Below are positions 11,301 to 25,275 of a stretch of 64,000 bases of DNA, in pieces. The first letter of the stretch is position 1; each line of letters begins with the position of its first letter. Under the pieces are notes generated by a model. That model was not told the DNA's origin, did no database searches, and worked only from the letters and a program-made list of their open reading frames with translations. Made by a program: the position numbers and the translations under genes. The DNA is from Gloeophyllum trabeum ATCC 11539. Taxonomy: Eukaryota > Basidiomycota > Agaricomycetes > Gloeophyllales > Gloeophyllaceae. Location: positions 436,014 through 500,013 of the forward strand of contig NW_006920417.1 of the NCBI RefSeq assembly GCF_000344685.1, written 5' to 3'.

Positions 11301-14300
11301 GAGCATCGTCTCGCAGTACATTGGGCCCTCCGCCGTTGGCGATAAGGCCGCTATCATGGACGTCGCAGAGTACTACACTGCCATGAAAAGGTTGGCTGAC
11401 GGACGCGAAGTCGCTGACGGATCAAACCACAGGCCTCACTATAGCATGCGTACCTTGGCGCGCGCTTTAACGTTTGCTTCAGATATGACAGGGTCTTTCG
11501 GTTTGAGGCGTGCTCTGTGGGAAGGGTGCTTGATGGCTTTTACCATGGTCCTGAACGGACCCAGTGCTGAGCTTGCCTTGTCCATAGCTCAGAAGCACCT
11601 CCTATCTAGAGTGAAGAACGCTCGCTCTCTGTTGTCGAAGGAGCCCGTTCCTCCTCGCTCGAGCTCGGGCTCCGACTTTGTCAAGGTTGGGCCCTTCTAT
11701 CTGGAAAAGGGACCCGTGCCGGAAGATCTCATTGACGACTACATCATGACGCCGTCGGTAGAGAGGAAGCTCATTGACTTAGCTAGAATCATCACGACTC
11801 GCCGTTTCCCTGTACTGATCGAAGGCCCTACATCGAGCGGAAAGACTAGTTCTATTGAATATCTTGCTCGGCGAACAGGGCATCGATTCGTTCGGATCAA
11901 CAACCACGAACATACAGATATACAAGAATATATAGGAACCTATGTCCCTGATCCAGAGACCGGGAAGCTCGTGTTCAAGGATGGCCTGTTGGTACATGCT
12001 CTCCGACATGGGCACTGGATAGTCTTGGACGAATTGAATCTGGCGCCGACGGACGTTCTTGAAGCTCTGAATAGGCTGCTTGACGATAATCGCGAGTTGA
12101 TGATCCCGGAGACTCAAGAAGTAGTTCGGCCGCATCCACATTTTATGCTGTTCGCGACTCAAAATCCTCCAGGTCTCTATGGTGGCAGGAAGGTCTTATC
12201 GCGGGCATTCCGCAATCGGTTCTTAGAAGTGCATTTTGAAGACGTACCCCAAGCAGAACTAGAGACGATTCTATGTCAACGCTGCCGGATCGCACCCTCT
12301 TATGGGCAGCGTATCGTTGCTGTCTTCCGAGAATTGCAGAAACGGCGCCAGTCCAGTCGAGTGTTCGAGAGCAAGCATGGCTTCGCGACGTTGCGGGATC
12401 TCTTCCGTTGGGCAGGGAGAGGCGCCGTCGGTTATCAAGAGCTAGCCAATGACGGTTACATGTTGTTGGCGGAGCGAGCTCGACGAGAGGATGATAAGGC
12501 CGTCGTGAAGGAGGTCATTGAGTTGATCATGAAGGTCACCATACACGAGAAGGCACTGTACGGATTAGATAGGTCGAAGGCAGAACTGGAGGAGTATCTC
12601 GGATGCACGGTTCCATCAGGGCCTGGCTTGATCTGGACGGAAGCAATGCGCCGACTGTTCATCCTTCTGTGCAGAGCACTCAAGCATAACGAGCCAGTTC
12701 TTTTGGTTGGCGAAACTGGATCTGGAAAGACCTCCGTATGTCAAGTTTATGCTGAGAACGTCTCGAAGCGCTTATACACTGTCAATTGCCACTTGAACAC
12801 GGAAACTGCAGATCTGATTGGAGGACTACGACCAGTGCGGAACCGCAGCACATCCCAGACGAGAATCCTCGAAGAGGTTGCTTCCCTTCTGCGAGACCTC
12901 GGAGTAAAAGAGACGGTTAATGACTTTCACCGTGCGCAGACTGTTCTGGATACTCTGCTCATGTCCGGCACTGTCGATGCAGCCCATCTTCAAGCCCTTC
13001 GCCAGGCCCGTCAGAGCATAAATTCGGCTGCTGCCCTATTTGAGTGGGTCGACGGACCTCTGGTTCAGGCAATGCGTCAGGGGGACGCGATGCTTCTCGA
13101 CGAGATATCCTTGGCGGATGACTCCGTTTTAGAGCGCCTCAATAGCGTGTTAGAACCGGGTCGAACAATTGTATTGGCAGAGAAGGGCGGCGAAGATATT
13201 GACCAGCCTGTCGTCAAAGCTGCTGAGGGTTTCAAGCTCGTTGCGACCATGAACCCCGGAGGGGACTACGGCAAGAAGGAGCTATCCCCTGCTTTGAGGA
13301 ACAGATTTACGGAGATTTGGGTCCCGCCTGTCAGCGAGCGTCGTGACCTCGAGCAGATAATCGACAACCTTTGGCGCCATGAACATCTCAGGGTATACAC
13401 GGCGCCCTTACTTGATTTCAGTCAGTGGTTAGCGGATAAAGTTGGCGACAATGCTTTGCTTGGTCTGCGTGATTTGCTCGTAAGTCGCTGATATTTGCAG
13501 TGAATTTGCCTTAACGGGTCCTATCCTAGGCCTGGACCTCTTTCATGAGCTTGACATACCACCCGGACGATGACGGATCTATCCATCCCGCGGCTCTTTT
13601 CGTAAGTGATACGGCCGTTGCTTGGTACATAACTTATACCTGCCTTAGCATCATGCGGCCCACATGACTGTATTGGATGGACTGGCATCACTTCCGCAGG
13701 TGTCGTCGTACTCATCACAAGCTGTTCAACGACTCCGTCAAGAGGCTGTTCATAAGCTGCAAGCACTGGTACCGTTGATCAGCGACAATGATCTTACCCT
13801 GTCGCATGTTCCGGCGTACGATGCTTCTACATTCGTTCAGATTGGCTCTTTCGCAATACCCAAGGGACCGGTGCCCGTTAAAAACCATACCTTCCATCTT
13901 CAGGCTCCTACAACTCTTGACAATGCTATGAGAGTGGTCAGAGCTTCTCAGTTGCTAAAGCCCATCCTGCTGGAAGGTAGCCCGGGAGTAGGGAAGACAA
14001 GTCTCGTCACTGCTTTGGCCAATATATGCGGTTACAAGCTGTATCGCATCAATTTCAGCGATCAAAGCGACTTGATAGACTTGTTCGGCTCAGACTTGCC
14101 TGTTGAAGGAGGTCGATCGGGAGAATTTGCATGGAAAGACGCTGACTTCCTGAAGGCAATGCAGGAAGGTTCCTGGGTCCTTCTGGATGAGATGAACTTG
14201 GCTCCTCAAGCGGTCTTGGAAGGTCTGAACGCTGTGTTGGACCATCGAGGAACTGTGTATATACCCGAACTAGGCCGCTCCTTCTCTCGACATCCTGGCT

Positions 14301-17300
14301 TTCGCATTTTTGCCGCGCAGAATCCTTTGCATCAAGGAGGAGGAAGGAAGGGCTTGCCGAAGTCTTTCATGAACAGATTTACGAAGGTGTATGTCCAAGA
14401 GCTGTCGCGTGAAGATATATTCCTTGTCTGCAGACAACTATTCCCCGATTATCCACATGAGATTTTACAAGCCATGATCTCCTACAACTGGCGGATCAGT
14501 GAGGAAGTGACTTTGCGGCGATCTTTCGCTATCGAAGGAGCCCCCTGGGAGTTCAATTTGAGGGACGTAATTCGATGGTGTAAGCTGCTGCAACGTGACG
14601 ATCAATCACTGCACCCTGTTGAGCATCTCCGGACGATATATTTGCAGCGTCTAAGAACTCAAGCAGATCGAGACCGTGCTTTAGCACTCTTTGGCCTGGC
14701 CTTTGGCTCGCAAAAACCGGATGCTGCCCGTCCTCGATGGTCGCTTGCGCCCGGCCATTTCCAGATAGGTCATGCTCTGCTACCTCGTGAAAACTTCTCG
14801 CCGGCGAGTCGATCTCCTATCATATTACCCGCTCAACTTCGACCGCTCGAGGCCATGAGTAGTTGTCTTATGCACAGCTGGCTCATTATACTGACAGGAG
14901 CACGCGACTCTGGCAAAACCGCGCTCGTTAAACTTCTTTCCACACTGACCGGCAACTATCTGCATGAGGTAGCTGTGAATAATGCAACCGACATCTCGGA
15001 CATCTTGGGCAGCTTCGAGCAAGAGGATCATATGGTCCATGCAAGGACCATCGCTGATCGTCTACTGCAACTTGTGTCCAGCGTGTTGAGAACCGCGCGT
15101 GGTGCGGCCACTCTAACAGACGGTTCCCTTCATTCAAGTATAGAATCACTACGCCGGGCGTCATCTCTGCAGTCCCTAACTACTGCTCTGCGATCAGTGG
15201 CAGAGGTGCTGGATGTTGTGGTCGATCTAGGTCTCGACAAAATAAGCCAAGAGGCTTCAACGGCGCGGAAGGCCATGGACGATTTTTTCAGAGCGGAACG
15301 CAGAAGTGGCCGTTTCGTCTGGGTGGATGGCCCTCTAGTGCAAGCTATGAAGTCTGGGCATTGGGTGCTTCTAGATGGCGCCAACCTCTGTAATCCGTCT
15401 GTCCTAGATCGGCTAAACTCTTTATGTGAGCCCCAGGGCGTGCTGACACTAAACGAGAAGGGACAAGTGAACGGCGAGGTTGAAATCATTGTGCCCCATC
15501 CAAACTTCCGTCTCTTCATGACGGTTGATCCGCAGCATGGTGAATTGTCTCGTGCTATGCGCAATCGCGGCATCGAAATATGTCTCTGTGAAGACGATGA
15601 TGAGAAAGATGGACAATCCAGAAATTCCTACCTGCGAATTCCAAGCGCACTGGGTACCGTGCAAGAGGATCCTGCAGATGCCCATAATCTGCTCGAGATC
15701 GTAAGGAGAGGCCTTGGCTCATCGTTGATGCCTCAGGATCTCCATCTTCCGCTTAGGTCAAGTTCTATCCTCCAGCAAGATTCTAGCCTTGCCTTCGTCC
15801 TGGATAGGAATCCCTTAACCGCTCTACCTGACCCGGTGTCGACTCTCTCTATGCATGCACTATCGTACTTCTGCGGTTACATTTCTTGCCCTCCCAAGGA
15901 CCAGCACTTCACGCGTTTGTTAATGGCTGTCGTTCGAGAGCATCAAATCGAGGAAGCTCAACGTGTGATAGCTTTGATGCATCACTTCGCTGCGGGCCCT
16001 ATGCATGGGATGTATTCGTACTTTGTGAATCGGTCTTGCATCGAATGGAAGTTCCCCCACGAGTTGATATCCACGCAAGTAAGTCCCTTGCAGTCGGGTA
16101 TTCAATCAGTCTCCGTGAGCTAAACCCTCTTGCAGGCCATGGACATGTTCCTCAACCATTCCACGCGGTCCATGCTAAGCAACGAGGAGGAGGGGATCCT
16201 GCATGAAGGAGCTATGCATATATTGCATCTTTTCGGCAGCTTACACCGTGAAGCTATGGTGGGTGTGCACGATGTGCAACCTAATAAAGACAAGATATCT
16301 TTCGCAGCAACGTCATCCTTAGCGTTGGATCTATCGGCCGGCCCTCGTGCACCTCGAGCTGTGCAGGAAGCCCGCTCACTTGTCGGCGCTATCGATGCCC
16401 TGGCACACAATATCGTGGAAACATTCGATATCGGACGATGGAAAGAATCGGCGGTGCGTGAAATGTGTTGTACTTGGCCGTCAGCTCAATAAGTTAGTAG
16501 GACCATGTCAAAATAGCGCTTCAACTTCATGACATAGCATGGTATCTAAAGAAAATCTCCGGCTCAAACCATTTCGACTACTCGGCCGCTTGTGCAGTCA
16601 TTCAATGGATCAAAGATGCTGTTCCTACCATCTCACCCCTGTTTCTCGGGATAGTAGAAGCCACAAAAGCTCTGGAGAGAGCCGCTTCACCCACCGTGGG
16701 GACGGGTCTAACCCAGATCTGGTCATGCTTGCTAGGAAGCAACGGTCCAGATGCCGAAATACTACAAGTAAACCGGATGCTTTGTGCTGCTGAACGTCCG
16801 AATCTGGTGGAAGGTCAGGCTTCTTGTTCTGGTCCATGCCTTGTACTGACCGACATCAAGACCGTGCCCGTATACTGCCAGTCCTTGCTCTTCAGACTTT
16901 GAGCCAAGCGTCGGTTCTCGAGTCTCTCGAAGGTAGCAAATTGGCCTCAAAGCTGCTGTTCGATCAGCTGCGGCAGGTAAGGTATCGTGCAATCGGGGCA
17001 GCATTGCATGCTGACCTGGAGCAGCGACTAAGTACGACGCAAGATGGGCACTACGCACCCCATCCAGACTTTGCGGACCCATCACTGATCATACTTGAGT
17101 TAAGCGCTTTAATAACTATAGGGAGAATGCAATTATCAAGGCCAATGCACAATAAAGAGATAGTGCCGAAGGTGAAACGAATTATTGACCTGGCTTGTCT
17201 TTATCCGACGGAGTCACTCCTCCGACTGTTACCCTACCTACATGCTGTGTGGGCTATAGATGCCAATATTCGTAGGCCGTCTTTATCATCATCTCTTTTT

Positions 17301-20300
17301 ATTTGACTCACCTACACCCGCTCTTAGAACAACTCTCCATAGTAGTCGCTGCGCAGAAGGAATGGCTAAAAGCTCTGTCCTCCACATCGTTCGAGACTCA
17401 GGTTCGTTTCCTTAGGGGTCCACGCACTTCGTTCACTTACCGTATAAAAGATATTTGAGGGAGCCTCGATTCTATTCCGACCCACAGAGCTACTCTGTAG
17501 CATCCTCATTGGGTATGTGAACAGTGTCTGCTTTGCTCGCAAATACTCAACGACTCCATTACAGCACAGCACAACGGCGACCCTTAGCGTCCCTGAATTC
17601 ATACGAAACGTCCCTGCGCAGGCATAGGACACTTCTTCTATCACACTGTAGCATAGCGCAATCGCGCCTCTCGCAGATGGTTGATCTGCTGCTTCAATCC
17701 ATTATCTTGGTAGGTCTTTCATGAATTACCGGTTCGATTCATGCCTAATATGCAGCTATTAGATCATTTCTTGCTTCTTCCCTAAGGGTGATGCTTCCAT
17801 ACACCAGGATGTCCAGAGTCTGCTTCACCAAGTCGATGGCCGGGCAGACGACGTTGTCCAGCACCTATGCCGACTCTTAGAATGTACCGAGTTCGCTGAC
17901 TTGAAGGTTTGCTTTGATCGACATCTCCGCACTGAACTTTCATTGCTGCGCAATATCTCGCAGCCAAGATCAACCATTATCGAAGCGCTGGGTCGGAGTT
18001 GCATCGGGCTGTCCAAGATGATATTCGACCTTTACGTACCTGATATTCCTCTGGATCCCGCGGCAAGCAGGGGCTGCACACTAGAGTTCCTGCAGGATAT
18101 AGGCAATGTCCTTTCAGAACATATTGGATTGCAGACTCAGCTCGAAAATCGCATCACGGGCGAAAATACCAACTTCGTTATCAATACCTTGAAGAAATCA
18201 CTGGAAGATATCCAGGCTCGTCTTGTGCACGAACGACCACCGCTCCTCAGGAAGTCATACGACGTATCGCGAGTCCATTCATTATGGTCGGAAGTATGGC
18301 AATTCCAGACGCACGTTCTTGCTTGGAATAGGGTCGATGCCGTGGTGCATGCTCTGACCTCTGGGGAAGCTGGTGCTGACATGCGGGAGCGGGTATTCCA
18401 AGAGTCAATTGTTGGCTTCCTTCAACGGCTCCACGCTGCCTACCCTGACTTGGTCGACATGATCAGCCCGCTCGAGTTATCTCTCCTCTACATGCGGCTG
18501 GGTCTAGGCGTCGTTAGTGGACTGTCTACCCAAAGGCAGAACGGTGAAGGCACGGGATCTCTTGCCTCTGCACTCGTCGCTTTTCCTTCCATCAAATCTG
18601 GGGAGGCCGTATTGAGGGTTCCCCAGTCACCGTTACACGGTCTCGACCGACTTTGGCGTCCGTTGTTAACCCTGTCAGCGGCAGTCATTGATGTCGCTGC
18701 TGGGGCCGAACTCACAACCCACATACCGACCATCAATGCTTTGTATGACCAGATCTGCCGACTCTGGTTGATCGACCGAGCAAAGGAAGAAGAAATTGAG
18801 CGTGCTTCGGGCTCACTCTACAAAAAGAAAGATGAAAGCCCGTCAATGGATGAGAGCGAGCTTCAGGAGGCTGAGTTTCGAGCGTTGTTTCCTGTTTTCG
18901 ATGATGTCTTTGAGCCTGGCTCTCTATCTGAGCAAACGAGTCGAGCGCCTGTGCTTGTGGAATCAGCGCGCATTCAGATCCTTTTGGATGCGCACGCTCG
19001 GTTATTTGCTTCATCGTCAAATATCAAGGAAGGGACAGGACGTTTCTTCCTGGATATACGGAGGAGTACGCTTTCGGTCTTAACCCCAGACAAGTGGGAT
19101 AGCCTGCCTGAAACTTTGGATGAAGAAGCTTTGCAATATCAGTTATCCCTCGTCCAGGAACGAATACTCGGCTTCTCGCAGGCTACTGTGCGGGATAGAG
19201 TCTCGGATTTCTACAAGGATTCCAACTTTCCCCAAGTGAAGAAGGCCTTTGAAGTTCTGTGTTCTCTCAGAGACAGGTTAAACCTGTTGGTGGAAGAGTG
19301 GCCTGATCAAATGGTACTGCAACACCTGAAGGCCAGGTGCGATTTTATCCTCAATCTGGAGCTCAGTAGCCCGGTAGCCAAGTTCTTGACGGCCCTGGAG
19401 CAGCTGCTCCTGCAGAGTGACGACTGGGAGATGTATGCTAACCGCGAGAACACGCTGCATGCTCACCGACAAGCACTGACTGCTCTGATCGTTGAATGGA
19501 GACGCCTTGAGCTCTCGAGCTGGCAGAAGTTGTTGGAGTCTCAGGCTAGCGCATTCGAGCAGGAGGCCTACCAGTGGTGGTTCCGCCTGTACGAGGCGGC
19601 GGTCCGGGGAGTCCTGTCGCTCTTGGACGAACCAGAACAGCTAGACACCTACCTGGGGTCACTTGTGCCCCTGTTTGATGAATTCATTAGCTCCAGTCCA
19701 CTCGGTCAATACGAAAGACGCATGGAACTACTTCGGTCCTTCGCCTCGTACGCTGACCTTCTGACCTCTCACTACGAAGGTCCAGCGAAGCTCGTTTTCG
19801 CTCGGTTGCATGCCATCCTCTTGAACACCTGGAGATATTTCAAGCAATTCGCAGATCGAATCCGCACCTCCTTGATGCAGCAAAGAAGCGCTCTAGAGAA
19901 GGATATCAATGAGTACATCAAGCTCGCTAGCTGGAAGGATGTTAATGTGCATGCCTTACAGCAGAGCGCTCGCAGGACGCACCATCACTTGTACAAGACG
20001 ATACGTAAGTTCAGGGATATCTTGCGCCAACCTATCGTCCCGCTTTTGCAATCTGCTCGCGTAGCCAAGGACGACTCCTCGGAGCAGGGGCATGCACAGT
20101 TCCTGGAATCCTCGCCTACGGTTCAATACTCTTTCGAACGCAGGCCCACTTCGGATGGCCCAGAACATCTGGCGAATTTAGGTCGGACATACCAGAGATT
20201 TGCTGATATGCTCAACAATCGGGTCGGCGGCTTCTTGAGATCTCGGGACCCTCACGCGGTGAACGACTTGACGATAGATGTTATAGTCACTTCGCATAAC

Positions 20301-23300
20301 CTAGCCGCTACACCCGTCCCTACGAATATACCGGCAGCGAAGCGGGCCAAAAAACTAAAGGCTCTGCTCGTTCGAAAGCGGAAGGCATGGAGTGATCTCC
20401 TCAAAGAGTTGAAGAAGATGGGTTTCAGTGCAAACATCAAGCCGGAAGTGGTGGGCCGCCTACGAGACCCTCGCTGGATGAGAGAGCAAGCCGTCATGCC
20501 CACAGCTCCTGAATACATCCCGACTGAGAAGATCGACGACTATCTCGATCGCTTGAATACATTGCTCCCACAACTCAGAGGGAGCCTATCCAGTCACCAC
20601 ACTGATCTAACTACCCGCGACTTGCAAAGGGGAATTGGGTTCTTGGATTCCGCGTTGGCATTGGCTCTGCACACACGAACACGGTAAGTGCACTCTCAGG
20701 GGAAGTTAAGCAAATGGTTGATAACGTTTCCAAGGCTCATCAATGAACTGCTGCAATATCAAAAGCTTGTCGGTATCCATGAACGGCTTCAAATGCTACG
20801 GTCGACTGGGGGAAATGCAAGACTCAGCGCTCAAGAGCTAAGGGATGCATCCCACTTGAAATCGGTCTGCTCAAAGCTCCGGTGGACGCTTGACGAGCTG
20901 CTGCAAGAAGTGCAAGAGTTCCAGAGTATGGATGGCGTGACAGAGGCCGTTTCCTCCGTAATCTCCCAGATCCAGACTGTAGTCCGATCTACCGAAACTA
21001 CAGAAGGGAGTCTTAGGTTGGTGGTTGACAAAATGCGACTGACAAGCCCCGCATTATTGCTGGATGGTACGTCTTCATCATCCCAATAGCAATAGCATGA
21101 ATAACATGCATGCACAGAGGAGCGCATATATATCGCAACAGGCATAGCACACCTGCAACAAATAGAGGCATCGCTAGAACGGTGGGCCAAAGACGCGCCT
21201 GATCTGCGATATCTGTTCGCTGGTGTCATAGATTGGCTCAGGTCGCAACACTTGCCATCGACCCTAACATCAAGTCGAGAAACAATCACTGCAGGAGGGT
21301 ACACTGTTGACAGCGTGATCGAGACTCTACTTCTCCGTGCCCAGGGTCTTATGGCGCTTTGTCCTGAGGTCAATCTCGATGGGCGGGAAGTAGAGGAGGA
21401 CGAGGATGCCTACAACATGTGCCGCCTGGTTTGCGACATTTCCGCTTCGCTCAAGTTGAATGAGCTTGTCGATAAATTGGGGGACACTCTCGAGTACATG
21501 GACCGGGCGTCAGAGGAAGAGACACACCTAGAGCTCTCCCGCCTCCTGCCCTTCCTAGGCCGATATATGGTTCTGGTTAGGAATCAGCTTACCAACCACG
21601 GTCATTGGGCTAAGACCCTCCTCAAGCTGGCGTTCGTCTTGTGCAATACCATGTACACGGTAGCTACCCAGGGCTTCTGCCAGCCTCCCGAGTCAGAGGA
21701 AGACGCACAGGGTGAAGGTGCAGAGGTGGACGAGTCTGGGGTTGGAATGGGCCAGGGAAGTGGTGCAAAGGATGTAAGTGATCAGATAGAAGACGAGAGC
21801 CAAGTAGAGGGATTGCGCGGCGAGGAACAGCAAGACGAGGAGAAGCAGGAGAGCGATGAGAAGGAAGGCGGGTTGGAAATGAATGAAGATTTCGAGGGAG
21901 AACTAGAGGATGTTCCCGACCGCGGAGAGGAGGGTGATGATGCGGAGGATGAAGAACAGGAGGATCTGGAGGAACAAACAGGCAAATTGGATGCCTCCGA
22001 TCCATCTGCCGTGGATGAGAAGCTGTGGGGTGACGAGGGCCCAAAAGACGAATCAGAGTCGGATCAGAATGGGCCTGAGAACCGCCCACAGGAGTCTCGA
22101 GGAAACGAGGAGATGGCGGCGAAGCAGGACGGGAAGGACTCCAAGTTAGAGGGGGACGTTCCACCCAAGGCTAATGAACAGGAACCTCAGCCAGATGCAC
22201 CGGACGAGCAAATTCCGCGAGAAGATGAAGAAGAGTTACCCGACGAGAGCCATCCTGATGCCAGTGGTGCTCCAATGGAGAATGTACCCGAAGGCGATGC
22301 GCTGGAACTGCCCGATGATATCAACTTAGGCCCTGAGGAGACGCCAGATCTAATGGGCGATCAAGACGATGATATGCTCTCAGACGAAGGCGAAGAGCCC
22401 AGCCCCGATCAGATGGACACCATGGATGATAAACCAGGGACCCCTGAAGTCGACGAGACTGATCGTGCCAAATCCCCGCCAGTGGAAACAAATGAGCCTG
22501 AGCACGACGTCAAACCCAGCGGTGAACAGCAGGATGATGCTGTGGCCCAGCCAGACCTCCACGCAGGGGAAGGTCAGGCCGAAGGCGAGACCACTGGCCC
22601 TCAAGAAGGTGAGGCGCCGGCAGACGGGTCTGAGGAACAGAGCGGTGGCGCTGGCGCTCAAGGATCGGCTGCTAACCAAGCAGGTGCAGAAAACATGTAA
22701 GTGATCGCCGAGTACTCTATGAGACTGCACCCATTGATGAGATCGAAAGGCCACCCTCTACAGCTGCTGACACAATCGACCAAGCTATGGCGCAGGATCC
22801 CGCGTCGGAGGAAGCTGACGACTTGAGTGGAAGCCCACAAAAAGCAACCTCGTCGTCTGGTGTCCAAAGGCAGGGCGCAGCTCCTTCAGAACCCTCTGCG
22901 ACACTCGCATCTAATCCTCTACGCAACCTGGGAGAAGCCCTCAAAGAAATCCGCCGGCGTTTTGAAGATATCCAAGATAGCAGCAACGGCCCTGACGCTC
23001 CCGTCGAAAAGTCTGGCGAGACAGGTCAAACTTCGCAAGTAGAGTACTTGCGGCCGGACGATGAAGACCAGGACATGGAAGCTCTGGGCCCTGCTGCAGG
23101 TGTCGATGCGGCTAAGTTGAGTCAGCTGAACATCGTAGACGAGGAGCAGAAGAGGGAGGGCGCGGAGGTCCCCATGGATATTGATGAGTCTGTTCAAGAG
23201 GGGCCATCGAAACCTGCTATGGATAGACTGGAACTGCACGCTGACTCGACGGGGGAGGCGATTCAAGAGGATATCGACAGCGCGCTTACGAGCAATCAGA

Positions 23301-24382
23301 TTCAAGCTAGGGATGGACGAGCCGATCCTCAAGCCCCAGCTGACATCTCAGGTCCCAAAGCGACTGAAGAGGCCGAAGAGGAACTCACACCCGCGCAGGA
23401 AGAAGAACTCTCGGCCCAAACCGATTCTTTGTTACAGACCTACCTCTCCACTGCGGCGTATGACCATGAAACTGCCCAGTCCCTATGGAGCCACTACTCC
23501 CTCCTGACGTCGCACCTCTCCTCGATGCTCTGCGAGCAACTGCGCCTCATCCTCGAGCCGACGCGCGCGACGCGCCTCAAAGGCGACTATCGCACGGGCA
23601 AGCGGCTGAACATGAAGAAGCTGATCCCGTACATCGCGAGCGAATACACAAAGGACAAGATCTGGCTGCGGCGCACGCGCCCGAGCGAGCGGGAGTACCA
23701 GGTACTGCTCGCGCTCGACGACAGCCGGAGTATGCGCGAGAGCCGCAGTGTCGGGCTCGCGTTCAAGACGCTCGCGCTCGTGTCGAAGGCGCTGGGGAAG
23801 CTCGAGGTCGGCGAGGTTGGGATCGCGAAGTTCGGTGAGAGCGTGGAGGTGCTGCACGGGTTCGCCGACGGCGCGGGCGCGGGGCCGTTCAACGATGCGA
23901 CGGGCGCACGGGTGATCGAAGCGTTCACGTTTGCGCAGAAAGCGACGGACGTGCTCAGGCTGGTAGAGACGAGCTTGAAGGTGCTCGAAGAAGCGCGTGA
24001 GCGCAAGGCGGGCGCGGCAGGCGAGCTGTGGCAGCTGGAGATCATCATCTCGGATGGGATCTGCCAGGACCACGAGAAGCTGCGGCGGGTGCTGAGGAAG
24101 GCGGAGGAGATGAAGGTTATGATTGTGTTCGTCGTGCTGGACTCGCTCCATACCCAGGCAAAGGCATCTGGGACCGACACTGGCGCAAATGCGAATTCGA
24201 TACTGTCGATGAACCAGGTGTCGTACAAGACGACAGAGGACGGCAGGATGGAGCTGTCGATGGAGCGGTATCTGGACTCGTTCCCCTTCGAGTACTATGT
24301 TGTGCTAAGGGACGTGGAGGCACTGCCAGAGGTGCTGAGTGGGACGTTGAAGCAGTTCTTCGAAAGGGTGTCGGAAGAGTGA
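8311..24382 (+). CDS. MDN1: midasin, giant AAA ATPase of 60S ribosome maturation
   Basis: Midasin (Rea1) is a dynein-like hexameric AAA motor that pulls Ytm1 and Rsa4 off pre-60S particles in the nucleolus and nucleoplasm. Sixteen exons: 8311-8606, 8660-10735, 10794-10991, 11043-13479, 13530-13601, 13649-16078, 16136-16457, 16517-16813, 16861-17271, 17328-17401, 17451-17512, 17565-17709, 17763-20683, 20735-21066, 21118-22696, 22750-24382. Total 5094 residues (yeast Rea1 is about 4900). P-loops appear in order: PPSSGKS (~316), GETGTGKT (~677), GPTSSGKT (~1116), GETGSGKT (~1412), GSPGVGKT (~1802), GARDSGKT (~2108). A long helical linker follows, then an Asp/Glu-rich region (~4215-4550) and the C-terminal MIDAS domain with DDSRS (~4874), which binds the Ubl domains of its substrates. 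Seven of the fifteen introns crowd into 16.0-17.8 kb, just after AAA6, where the frame is least conserved; those junctions are the least certain. Confidence 0.96.
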
Positions 24383-24517
24383 GTTCCCGGTAGAGATAGT
24401 TATGTTTGGTTAGTAGATAGGGCAATGTATCAAATAGACTACCTCATCATTATCCGGACTATACTTACGAACATACGAGCTGTATTTGATGCAATACTCA
24501 GCTGGAATTCCATATAA

Positions 24518-25275
24518 TCATGGTGACAGTCTATCTATCTTCCATTGTGGCGAGTCGTCGGATGACCCCTCTACCCTCAGATACCGCACACGATCGTGTA
24601 CCCGTGAAGGCTTGCCGGCCCAGAATTCGATTTCGCTTTCGAGCCGCGTCAGTACGGATGCGACGACAGCAGACAGAGTACTCACTTGGGCACTATCCTC
24701 CAGCCTCCCCAGAAATCAGGCAAGGGTATATCAGCATCCTCTTGACCGTCCTTGACACCGAACTTTTGCTTCAATTCCTCCATTCTCTTCTGTACTTCCC
24801 CGTCCTGAATCACGGTACTCTGCCTGCTTGCCCATGCACTCAAGCGGCTGCCCAGGGGCCTGCTCCTGAAGTACTCCTCGCTCTCCTGCTTACTCACCTT
24901 CTCCGCCCTGCCGACGACCCTGACGCTCCTGGAGACCTCCCGCCAGTAGAACGCGAGCGAAGCACGGGGGTTGGCCTCGAGCTCGCGGGACTTGCGGGAG
25001 GTGTAGTTGGTGAAGAAGACGAAGCCGCGGGCGTCGAGCTGCTTGAAGAGGACGATGCGGGTGGAAGGGAGGCCGTCGGGCGTGGCGGTGGAGAGCGCCA
25101 TGGCCTCGGGCTCGTGGACCCGACCCTGGACGGAGGTGAACCATGCGCGGAACTGGTCGAGCGGGGAGGGGAGCACGGAGGAGGGGGAGAGGGTGTCCGG
25201 TGCGTCGTATTGCTGGTGATTGAGGATGGCGATTTTGTCCGGGGAGACTTGGGCGACGGTGGCCGGGGCAGCCAT
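24518..25275 (-). CDS. PDX3: pyridoxamine/pyridoxine 5'-phosphate oxidase
   Basis: FMN-dependent oxidase that makes pyridoxal 5'-phosphate in vitamin B6 salvage. Two exons (24686-25275 and 24518-24635) separated by a 50-nt intron give 235 residues. Family blocks: [20 protein letters not shown] (FMN binding), [59 protein letters not shown] and, in exon 2, [15 protein letters not shown]. Without the intron the frame would end right after GGWRIVPK and lose the PLP/FMN-contacting C-terminus. An upstream in-frame ATG at 25329 would add 18 hydrophobic and basic residues, possibly a targeting extension. The gene converges on midasin, 135 bp apart. Confidence 0.93.

Noticed and set aside
23483..24228. 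Long minus-strand frames of 213-222 codons opposite the MIDAS domain
   Set aside because: They mirror the codon bias of the midasin 3' end; the sequence has low-complexity Arg/Leu or Ser content and no domain.
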